DNA from: Lanius collurio
Taxonomy: Eukaryota; Chordata; Aves; Passeriformes; Laniidae
Reading direction: 5' to 3'
Length of the DNA: 64,000 bases
NCBI GenBank assembly: GCA_020086605.1
Contig: JACBWW010000003.1
Location: 55,468,625 to 55,532,624 of the forward strand
A model generated the notes under the pieces. The model was not told where the DNA came from. It made no database searches and saw only the letters and a list, made by a program, of their open reading frames with translations. This document shows positions 1 to 10,800 of this stretch, one piece after another (within the stretch, counting starts at the first letter, position 1; the number at the start of each line of letters is the position of its first letter). The translations under genes were made by a program, and so were the position numbers.

Positions 1-415
1 GTATCTCCCCTGCTTTTGAGTAATCCCATTTGTGTGAATACAGGAAGACTGCATTGCACTTCCCTGTATTGGTTTGTTACTTGCACTGCAGTTCTCTGAC
101 ACTACTCGATCCTTCTAGGCTGCCACTGTAGGGAAAAATCTTACTGACACATGCTGGTTTCTAATTACTTACTGGATGCTTAGTGATCCTGTAATGTGAT
201 TATTGCCATGGGCAGAGAGGGGAATTGGGGCAAAAGCAATGTTTCAGAGACTGGAAATAGATGTTTCTGTACCACCATACAATTTGCAGAATCTTGCTGG
301 AGTGAACTGGACTACTGAAGAGGGGGTTGGAATGTTTTCTTGAAAGATTTATACCTGTGCTACAGAACCTGCATCAGGAACTTAAATGTTTCCCTTTTCT
401 GGTCCTTTTTTTTAG
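1..415 (+). other. NTAQ1: NTAQ1 last intron (3' part)
   Basis: The sequence upstream of the NTAQ1 terminal exon ends in a T-rich tract and AG at 414-415. No other coding exon is visible in these 415 bases. The intron continues off the left edge of the window. Confidence 0.75.
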
Positions 416-549
416 ATTCCAAGATGAACTTGGATGATTTCATCAGTATGAATCCTGAAGTGGGATGGGGCTCAGTATTCTCCCTTTCAGACTTTGTGCA
501 TCGATTTGGCAGTCAAACTGATTACAGCTATTCCTTGGAAGGACAGTGA
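416..549 (+). CDS. NTAQ1: NTAQ1 (WDYHV1), last coding exon (partial gene)
   Basis: This is the terminal coding exon of protein N-terminal glutamine amidohydrolase, which deamidates N-terminal Gln to Glu so that proteins enter the Arg/N-degron degradation route in the cytosol and nucleus. A polypyrimidine tract and AG at 414-415 precede the exon. It enters with two bases completing a codon, then encodes 43 residues beginning [18 protein letters not shown] and continuing through a [11 protein letters not shown] stretch. This closely matches the C-terminus of vertebrate NTAQ1 as I know it. The catalytic Cys, His and Asp lie in earlier exons outside the window. After HRFGS the frame runs on for 11 residues to a TGA at 547-549, whereas the human protein, as I recall it, ends about three residues after this point. 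The gene converges on FBXO32. Identity is well supported; the longer tail needs transcript data. Confidence 0.9.
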
Positions 550-718
550 AGTGAACAAAATTCTTCTGGTTCTGTTTTGAGGGGATGTGTTTTGTTTTGC
601 TGCTTTTAGATTGTATTTATGGTTTACATTTCTGTACATGGAGTAAATATTTGGAAAAATAGAACACCTGGTCAGAAATATAATGAACTGAATAAAAACT
701 TTATTTTAATTATGTAAG
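550..718 (+). terminator. NTAQ1: NTAQ1 3' UTR and poly(A) signal
   Basis: A short 3' UTR follows the NTAQ1 stop codon. A canonical AATAAA lies at 691-696, followed by a T-rich stretch and a GT/T-rich region near 726-738. Cleavage is therefore expected around 710-718. The exact cleavage site is inferred. Confidence 0.65.
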
Positions 719-1611
719 AATACACTTGGTTTTTAATGTCAAATCAAAGGCAGACTTCCCACCATAAGCATATTGCTTTTCCAGCTACTGTGTCCAAACT
801 GAAAAGAGCTGCAAAAAAAAGCTTCTGGAAAAATATGTGCATAAAATACTGAATATTGTAGCCTAAATTGCTGCATGTTGTCACATTTTAAAAGTGAGAT
901 ATGGTTTTCTTCATGTTATGATTGCTGTCAATTTTATATAAACAGACAGTGCATCTCAGTTTCCTAACTAACTTTACTGATTAGCCCTTATTTAGCAGAA
1001 GTGTAAAGGGCATTGATTTAGTAGTTCAGTTGTGAACTCCCCCACACTATGTAAAACCAGGTTAGTGTCCAGGTTTCTGTGCTGTACGAGGGGAGAATTA
1101 AATCCTGCCATTTCAGTTAAATGATCTAGTGCTGACAGTTCCTGGAAGATGCAGTTGCTATTTTTGCTTCTCATGCTGGCTGTGCATTCTCACCTGCTCC
1201 CATCTTCTTGCACTTGGTGTTTGTTTGGCCTTGTGCTAATTTAGGGTAATTCTGACAGAAAGCAGGAAGTTTTGTTGAGGTTTTTTTTTCTTGCATCTTG
1301 GTTCCTTGAACTGGTCTGTCATGAGGTCAGACAGCTGCTCTTGATGATGTAAGGAAATCAGCAGGGCCATATGGCTGGGGGGAAGAGAGTGAGAAAACCT
1401 CCCCCTTCAGGGTTGTCTGCTGCTGAATATCCATGGAGGTGATACCAAGCTGCATCTCTGCAGGGCATCCCAGGAAAGCCATCATGCTGACTGAGGGTTT
1501 GGAGCAGTCTCACACTTCTTAGAAGAGTGCCCTAAACATGGAATTGCAGAAACAGGCTCAACCAAGGTCTTTAATCCTCAGCTTTGGACCCGTTCTACTT
1601 TATACAGTAGC

Positions 1612-1760
1612 ACATCATAGACTCATAGACTGGTAGGAGGACACAGGTTAGAAGGGTCAGGCAGTCACTAGTCCAGTCTCCTGTTCAAATCAGGTCAGAC
1701 CAGGCTGCCCAGGGCTTTATCCAGTCAGGGCTTGGAAACCTGCTGGGATTGAGACTACAG
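1612..1760 (-). mobile_element. CR1 LINE 3'-end fragment (old)
   Basis: The segment starts with repeated ATCATAGACTCATAGAC-like units, then follows the CR1 3' UTR pattern read in reverse. It includes a gene-distal CCAGGCTGCCCAGGGCTTTA block and a CAGGGCTTGGAAACCTGCTGGGAT block. Avian CR1 copies end in an ATTCTATGATTCT-like octamer array, which is what the start of this segment shows in reverse complement. It is therefore a 5'-truncated CR1 inserted on the - strand. Divergence looks high, suggesting an old insertion. Confidence 0.75.
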
Positions 1761-4700
1761 TAAAATTTGTGATGCACTTCATTCCTGGTGAGAAGCACAA
1801 TACAAGTTTTAAGTATTAAGGGATCATTTTATTTGTAAGTACAGAAAAATACAAAAACTTGTAAGAATCTTATATGTGTATCACTGTTACATAGGTATAT
1901 TGTTATATACATACTGTATTACTGTATCTCTCATCAGTTCTGGATAATTTACTCAGCATATTAACAGCAGAGACAGCCAACTGAACAACTGTGAGATTGA
2001 TTCACTTCATCCAGACATCTCTTTCTGTGTCATAAGGGTTACTGAATATAGGAACTTAAACTTTCTGTTGCCAGATGCAGCACAGTTGGTTGCCTGTGCA
2101 GATAGGCTGCTACTACACGTTTTCCTTGAGTGCCAGCAGGGACTATAGTTAGGAGGCTGGTTGTTGGGACACTCCTCTCTGGAGTGCGACAGTTGATCTG
2201 CAATTTCTGTCACTCTGAACCAGCTTCACCAGAAGAAACTGAGATGAAACTCAGGATTCCTGATAAACTGATGCACAGAATCCTCTTGAGAAGTGACAGC
2301 TGGATTTAACCAGAAACTCCTGTGTAAAAGGTCTGATGTATCCATGTTTGGATGAAATGGCAGCTCTTTCTAATTCATGTTGATGTAGCAGGCATTCTCT
2401 GGGGGAATGAAGTTGTTACTTAGAGGTTTTGAGTGTTGTTAAGGCTGGCTGTGACAGTGTAGAGCAGCAGCAGCAGCAGTTTGCCTGCTCAGCTCCCGTA
2501 GCTGCCAAGGCACTGGGGTAGACACAGCAGAAGTGAGAATGTAAAGATCCAGGTTTTAGATGAACGGGTTGTATTAAGCACTTCTTATCCTTCAAGTGGT
2601 TGAATCTCATAGACACAGAGCTCTTGTGCATTGCTCAACAGGCCCTTTAAGTTGTTACAGAACATGAGGTTCTCATCCCTCTCTACTAGAATATGTCATT
2701 TGATTTAACCTCAGCTGGTTTCCGGTTCCTGAAATCTGTGACACACTCCCTTTAGTGGGGGTCAAGACTCAAGAATCTGCCTTGTTTAATCTAGTTTCAG
2801 CATCAAGGCTGTTAAGAAGGAGAACAGTCACAACCAGTAGTCAGAATATGCAAGTTTAAAATAAATCAGTGTGAAGAGTTAGTCCTTTTTCTCTCTAATC
2901 ATTCTGAACAGGTGCTTAATTTTACATGTTGCAGGCTGTGTGTGTGTGATATTAGCTTTTCTATAATTAACAACCTTTTTGCAGGTCTTGTAGAAAGTTA
3001 TTTCAGAGGGATCAGTGGAAGCCAGAGAATTATTTCATTTAGTGCTGAGGATAGTGATACTGTGGTGCTGTCTCTCTAGCTCATCAAGTGTAGGGGCATT
3101 TCATCACCTTTCAGAAGGCATGCTATCAGAGGGACAGAATTCGGGAATACATTGTTTAGGGCTCCAAACACAAAGATAAGCTACTCAATTCACTGTAATT
3201 ATCAGAAACCAGCTCTTTTCTGTTGCTGATTAGTCCTGGTGTCCCATCAGTGGGACTAAGTGAATTCCCACCCCTCTTTGGTCCTTTCTCTAGGTAACCC
3301 TAGGCCTGACTATTTTGTGGAACTTGCTGTGTTTAACCTCTGCTGTCAACACATATTTGATGCATGAGGTGGCCCCACCAGTGTGGTTTCCCCACTGAAC
3401 ACCACAGTCTGCTTTTCTGCAGACAGAAAAGCAGAGTTTGCTGAGAGCCACTTTGCCATGTACCTGCAGAAGTACAAGCAAAGAACTGCCACTGTAAACC
3501 TGATGGCAAGGAGGCAGCTTCACTGCCAGACATCTCTAATTGTCATCTCTGTGACTGCTGATATATTTAAACAGCTAAGACTGAAGCACTTTGATACCAC
3601 AGCCATACATTCATGTGTGGGGTACATTGTATGGCAGAGCACAGCTGCTGGTCCTCAGGTACAGCTCCAGGCTGGCCAGCGCAGCCACCCGGCTGAGGTG
3701 GTGCCCAGGGAGAACCTCACTCCTTGATGCAGGGGAGCTGGCTCAGGCCACTGTGAGATAGGAAATAATATGAAAGCATTGATGGCTGATTGTCTGGGGT
3801 GCACTGGCACAATAGGATCAGCCTGTGCTCATTTTCACTCCATGCTGTCTATAGTGCTTAAGACTTTTAATTTTTAATGGGCCCAGATGCTGTCCCAATG
3901 TATCCAGGGCAAAGATGTGCTGCTTATGCACTTTCAGTACAATGATCTCTTAGTGCAGCTTAGCTTCCCATTCCCTTTCAGCCTTCTTTACCTCGTCCTT
4001 TCCCACAGAGATGTCTTTCTATTGTCCAGTTATTTCACTTTTTATGTGCTTAGAGAGCCTAAGTGGTGGCTTTTTGGACTGGGTGATCCTTGAGTCAGGC
4101 ATTGAAGAAAGCCAGGAGAAATCCTCCTGCCCTCGGGTCAGTTACTCACAATCCCACAATCTCCCAACTTCTGTATTCTGTTGATCACTGGAAATTCTCC
4201 AAGCCTTTTATTTCTAGACATCATAGGGCAAGACTGTGATAGCCTTGTAATGGGGGGGGAGGGAAGGGGCACATCCTATCTCACAGGTGGTTCCTCCCAT
4301 CTCCAGCAGGCTATTGCAGAAGAAAGCTGCAGCATGAGATGGAACACCCACATCTCTTCTGCCTTTTTCTCTTCTTTGCTGCTGCTTTTTACCTAAGAAT
4401 ATAGTTTATTTGATAACTAACCTCTTTTATTCACCTGTTTGTGGCTGCAGAAAAAAAGGCACTTTTTGTCTGGCATGCAATTGCTGTGGTCAGTGCATTT
4501 TTGCAAACTTGTATTTGACCAGGTCTGTCTTGAGAAAATCCTATTTCTCATTTGGCCAGCAGAGAGAGCAGTCAGCATTCAGTGGATGTGCAGGTTAGGA
4601 CACGGACAGAGGTGGTCCCCTGCACACTCGGCCTTGCCAGTAGCTGTTGCAGTTAAAAATGACTCATTCTGACAGCATTGCAGAGGTGATTTGTATCTTG

Positions 4701-7700
4701 CAAGCCTGTGGCTGAAGGCTGAGGTATTGCCTATGACTGCCTGAGCCTGTAATGTCAGTGCAAGACCTTCCTGCACAGCAGGGGCCATATGGCAGCATCA
4801 TGACACCACCTGCCAGTTTGGGGAATCTGATCAGCATTCACAGTCCCCACCAAAATAGGGGTGTGGCACCTTCGGATGTCAGACCAATTGGCTAGCTATC
4901 AATTTATACTTAGATTGCTGGGGGTGCTGCAATCTGATCTGGGTTATTCAGGAAGCAAAGGGGCAATGGGATGCATTTGCATGAACCGAATTTCAGGATG
5001 AGAGCCTTGGTCAGGACATTTTGACATGTGTGGCTTCCTCTCCTCATACCCTCATTGTCCAGTCAGAGCTTCGTGTATGCTCTGAAGCACCATTGCTTCT
5101 ACTGTAAAATGGCCATCTCTGGTTGGTTGGGATTTCTTGTTAGAATGAGTTTGGTCCAAATTTTCTCATTTTTAATGTTTTTTTCCCCAACCTTTTCAGG
5201 AAACAAGGGTTGTAGACTGAATCACTTGAGAAAGCTGTACCAGAAAATAGGAATGAGGTGTGAAAATACCACCCTGTCCCTACAGTAGTCACTGTTACCT
5301 TGAACTGGGTGTCTTGCAGAACCTTTACCGAGACACTGTCCCTGATCTAGGTGGTGGCTGTCCCTCACACCTGGCATGAGCCACACTGCTGGAGGGGAGG
5401 ACCTGCAGAGCATCACTTCATATCACCCAGCAGAGCAGATGGCTCCAGGTCTGGTGGGGTTGCCCTTCTATGACACTTTGGATTCACAGGCTTGAATAAT
5501 CTCATCTCCTCTCAAGGCGAAACCTGTCTGGACGTCTGTCTCTCTTCAGGTAATTACCTTCTCAGAAATTTGAGGGAGAGAATGCTGGTGATTTTTTTCT
5601 GCCTTCTGGCTTCCTCCTTATGCAGGATTTGGCCCAGTTGAGGCCAAGGTTAATGAAGTGCACCGAGGAGTGAGTGTCTGGAGACATCTGCCCAGGTTTG
5701 TGTGCACTTCCCTGTGGAGCTCAGCTCTGTTCGTTTGTGATCGTGAAGTCAGAAGTGAAGCCCTCTATACAAATGCAGCCTTTCAGCAAGTTAAATGCAG
5801 CTGCAGTAGTGGTTCTGGAAAATCTCTTCAGTTTGACCTAAGATAAACAAATATGGTTGTTTAAGTATCCTCAGTGTTTCCTTATACTCACAGTAGGAAA
5901 TACCTTGGATACTGAGGGCAGTTAAAACAAATCTTACTTAGTTATCTAAGGCCTCTGGCAAGTCCCTGAGTTTCTGAGCTAGTTAAGCCACTTCCTAGGC
6001 ATGAGGTGTACCAAGCTTCATTTTATAGTCATAAAAATAAGTAGTAAGGACCTGAGCTGTGAACTGTCACTCACAAAGTCTGACTGAGTGACATCATTTG
6101 CCTGATACTCAAAACGAATGTCTGCTTCCCGCTCTGGAAGATGAGCAGGGTGTTTCCAATGAGCTGGATTCCTGACATGATATTATTTAAAAGCAGGAAA
6201 TGCTCATTTGGCTTGGTTCAGCATCATACCAGCCTTCCCATGCAAGGCTATATCTGGAACCCAAACATTGCAATAAGGCAGGAATCATTATATGTTATTT
6301 TTTTTCAAACAGCCTACACAGTAAGAAGATGGTAGTTATCTCAGCCTTCCCTTCTTTTTAGTATGCAATTGTGGTGGCGTGCTTCCCCCCGTCTCAGCTT
6401 GGCTGCTGAAATGGCAGCACACCAGCTCCATGCTTGGAGCCATCCCGAGAAAATGTTCTGCTGTGGCTTTTAACCATTTAGCTGTAAAGCTCTCGCTGCT
6501 TCCACTGCTCCTAACTGCTGGGGTGAAGCAAGGGTTGCCAGTCCTTGTTTATAGCGAGCGTAATCAGTTCCACTATTTATACGGTACTCATCACAGAGCA
6601 CTTTGCTGTATGAAATGGTCACAGTTATATTTATACCAGTACAAAAACAAAGTCATCACAAATCGAGGACGCGACATTCAGAGTAACTTTTCCTTGCTAC
6701 ATGATGCTGTTTCTCCAGCAACTGAAACTTTTATTGGGCAGAGTCACACTCTTAGGAAGAAAATACAGCCTACTATAAGTCAGGAATCCCACCAGTATTT
6801 ATCTGCACTTGTGCTTTTGTCTTGCATGCAGGAAATGCAACTATTTAGTTAAGTAATCTCTCGCAGTTGCTACCTTGGTACAAATATGCAGGGCTGCCAG
6901 CAAAGTCCATAAAGTTGTCCTAGTACAGCAAAAAGCAGTGTTCGATCTGCTTTGCCAGAGGTACTAAAATTACCTTTTAATATGCTAAGGTATGTGTCTG
7001 GCCAGGAGTTGTTTTCAAATGCATTGTCCATGGAGTTCCCATAAAGTAAACAGAGCTCAATATGCTAAGTCCTGAGATGCAAAATAATCAGTGCTTGGGG
7101 TCCAGCTTTTCTCCTTGCTGGCATCACCAGCAGGGTCCTCTCCCTGCCTTGTTCCCAGCAGGAGGATGAGAAGAAGGGACTCTGGCACGATTTGCAGTGC
7201 CCTGCCTGCCATATTTGACAGAGATCCTTTACAGGGTAGATTGTTTACTTACTTGTCATTCTCATTTAACTTACTTGATAATTGTTAAATAAAACACCCC
7301 AGCTCAGGTGCTTTTGAGATCTGAAAGACCAAATTACTTCGTTGCCACCAAAGAAGATCCATGCACATTCCCAGCTTCTCCTGCTTGCCAGCCTTTCCAT
7401 GCTCACATGGAGCATGGAGGTCAGATCTATGCACAGAGGCCAAGCCCCAGCCTCCCTGAGCTGGTGGCAAGGGCTGTATGAACAGGGCCACCCTTTCCAA
7501 GACACAGAGCCTGATGAAACCTTTCTGCCAATGTTCTGTGTGGCCCCACTGCTTTGAGCTGCCATGGACATCCATGGCTGTGGAACATCTCAGCCTGGCC
7601 CTGGCCACACTGCTGCAGGTCCCCAGCCCTTGCCAGTGACTGTGGGGTCCCCACTTTGCTGGCTGCCTGCAGACAGTGGAAGTTGCAGGACATCACTGCC

Positions 7701-7712
7701 CCACTCAAGGTC

Positions 7713-7850
7713 AAAGAATCATAGAAGTGTTTAGGTTGGAAGGAACCTTAAAGATCTTCTAGTTTCAACTCCTCTGCTGTGGGAGGGACACCTTCCACTA
7801 GACCAGGTTGCTCAGAGCCCCATCCAACCTGGCAAGGATGCTTGCTGGGC
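7713..7850 (-). mobile_element. CR1 LINE 3'-end fragment
   Basis: The sequence reads AAGAATCATAGAAGTGTTTA, then a GGTTGGAAGGAACCTTAAAG block, GGGACACCTTCCACTAGACC, and AGAGCCCCATCCAACCTGGC. This is the reverse complement of the conserved 3' end of avian CR1 elements, so the element lies on the - strand and is truncated at its 5' end near 7,850. It is clearer and probably younger than the copy at 1612-1760. Confidence 0.9.
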
Positions 7851-10800
7851 TTACAGACATCCTCAAATGGGGACTATTTGTGGTCATTCAACAAACAAAT
7901 GCCCTGGCTTAGCATAAAGAGTCCAAAAAACACACATGGAGATTGCCCAGTGCTGAGGACATCTGAAACCTGACACATGACAGAAGGACATGTGTGGGGT
8001 CCAAAAGAGGTATCACCATCTTCACCAACACTTGGTCTCCTCTGAGCTGGCATTGCTGTGTCTCACAGTAAGCTCCTCTGCCTGGCCTGCATAGTGCAGA
8101 AGAGCCCGCTCCCAAATACTGTTTGAACTGCTCCTCACTGCTGCTTAATGCCATTGGGAGAGTGATCCATGGAGCTCCAGTGCTACGGCCGTATGGCATG
8201 GTTGGATTAGCAAATGCAAGCTTTGTTTTGAGCTTTCTGTAATGAAACACTATGCTGCTGGGGCACACAGCCTAGCTAGGGTTTCACTGCCCACTTAAGA
8301 AAATGAGGGCAAAGGGTGATTAAATATTAAGTGGGAGGCAAGATCTCAGCGAATGCAGTTCATCTGGTAACCTGAGTATGGGCTGGAGGTAAATGTGGAT
8401 CCCTAGATACCTGAGAGGGTACTACAGCAACCCATCCTGGCCAGCAAGAGGAGCTTTGGGGTTCCTCCACTAGTTTGCAGTGCTGAGAGACCTCAGGGGT
8501 GACAGGTATGGCCATGGAGAGAGACCAAGATGAGGATCCCTGGAATATCTGTATCCTTTGCTGTTTAGCTTTCCACCTCTTCTGTAATCAAACACCATTT
8601 CGGGCAGGAGACTATCAAGCAGGCTACACTGACATCAAGCAGAAGATATTAACAAAAAAAACAGAAAAGAGATTAGTGATTAATGCAGAAACTCCCCCCT
8701 ATCCCACCCCAGGAGGAGCCATATTCTAAAGCCTCTCCTTCAAGCAAAGCTGCTGCTGAAAAGAAAGTTACTGACCTTCCTTACACTGCAGAAAGGAGGC
8801 TTTTATTGTGTGTGTGCATCCGCACGCACGTGCCCGTGGGCCTCCCCATGCGTACGGATGCGGAGGTACAGACAGCTCCTTCCACAGCAGCACATTTGCC
8901 AGCGGGTGTTGGCTCCCAAGCTCACTTTGGCATTAGCAATGGGCAACACTGAATTATTTCCTCACCTCTCCCGTTAGCAGCTGGCTCTTCTTGAGGAGGA
9001 TCCACACCTTGGCTGGTGCTACATGGTCAGGTGCAAATGCTGCAAGGGCTCCTGCTCCACTTCTTCCCTCCCTGGCACAAGCATGGGCAAGTAAAGCTGG
9101 ATAAATCGAGGCTCTTTCCTTTCTGAGACCCTTAGGCCAACATTTTACAGCTCTTCTAGTGATTTTAACTTCCATAATCCCCCTTATCCTATACTCCTTG
9201 GAAACACTAAAAGATGTTATTTTTTTTCTGATATAATCTGTGCCAAAGCTTGGTTTCTTTATGAGGACAAACTGGCCGTGGAAACATTGACAGCTATACA
9301 GGGAATTACTGTATTGCTTAAAGAACTTTATTTAGATTGCTCCATTTCAGGGAGAGTTGTTTGTTGGTTGGGTTTTGTTTTTTGTTTTTGGTTTTTTTTT
9401 TTCATTTTGGACGGTGCTAAAGACGCCATAAAATTAGCTAAAGTATTATTCCAGTGATTTTTACACTGCATGTTCATGTGCCTTCAAAATTAAAAGAAAT
9501 CATGATAAAACTATGCAAATAAATATAGTCTTGAGAGGACTAATCCCTTTCCTCCATGCTCCCAGCAGCCACCAAAGCCAGCGGGCATCCCAGGAGGGCA
9601 GGAACGGCAGAGCCCGGGCTGAGCAGCACGGAGGATGCTTGGGAAGGCTTTGTTGCTCTGCCACGGGGATATTAATGTTTCTGGCCAGCTGACAGCGCGT
9701 GTGGCTCCAGCAAAGGGATGCAGACAAGGGAGGCAAGTTGTGCAGAAGATAAAAGGTCCTCGTGGCAGTGCCCGGCTGGTCACGGGCGCACAGCGCCCTC
9801 GGGGAGAAGCGGGCACGGGCAGAGGGAGATGCAGCCATGCGGGGAAGGACAGGGGTTTGGCAGGGGAGCAGGCACTTGCTGGATGCTTCTGCAGCCCTCT
9901 GGGGTCCAGGGAGTGTTAAGAAACGGTGGAAATGCAGCACTGGGGGCACATTGGGGGGCTGAGGAAAGCGCTCAGAAGCGGTATGGATGATGCTTGCAGC
10001 AGCGCTTTTGATCGTGCTGTGTTTTGCATCAAAACAGCAGCCATTTTGCAGGGAAGGGGGTAATAAGTGGGTAAAGAGCACCCAGGCCTCTGCTTTACAG
10101 CTCCTTCTGAGTAGGCCAGCTGTCCACACTGGTTCAGGCTTGATTCATGCTCGGGGTTCATTACAACAATCTTTTAAAGCTAGAACTTTCCCCTGTACAT
10201 CCTCAGCCACAGCTGTACCCCTGTGCTGCTCCATGGGGCCAAGGAGCCTTTGGGCTCTTTGCTGAAGGGCTAAGCAAAGGAATTTTGCATTTTTTCAGCC
10301 TCTAATCCAAAACAGCGAAAAATAACTTTGTAAATATTTCAGAAATACCTTGATGCCTTAGGTAGCCTGAGGAGAAGGGGTGCAAGATGCTGTTATGCCC
10401 AGGGGTATTACAAACCTCCCTGACTGGCTCATGGTGCTGCAGGATGGGTGTTGTGTGATGGCTGCTTTCCTGCAGCTGCCACACATGCTTGTGCATATGG
10501 GTGAAACAGGCTAACTTGGCTTTTCCTTCTTCTGAACGTTCAGCATAAGCAGGGAATAATAAAATGCAATTTTTCCACAGGGACCAGAGGAGACAAATTA
10601 TTGCCCGAGTGTAGCTGAGGGCAGAGTCTGGTGCATTATTTTCTGTGTAATAATTCCCACGAGGCCTTGTAGAAACCCAGCTTTTTTTTTTTTTTTTGTC
10701 CCTTCTCATTTTTCTACTTCCTTAAACTTTCCAAAATACTCTGCTGTAACATATTTTCCTCAGTCACATGTGTTAGTGAGGAGAGAAAAGGTTAAATTCT

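Noticed and set aside
6379..6852. 157-codon frame on the + strand as a gene
   Set aside because: I recognise no family or signal. The length is compatible with chance in 64 kb, and no flanking exon or promoter is visible.
9500..10129. 209-codon frame on the - strand as a gene
   Set aside because: It shows no recognisable domain and a low-complexity Pro/Ser/Cys/Arg composition. Competing open frames lie on both strands in a GC-rich patch, and there is no splice or poly(A) context.
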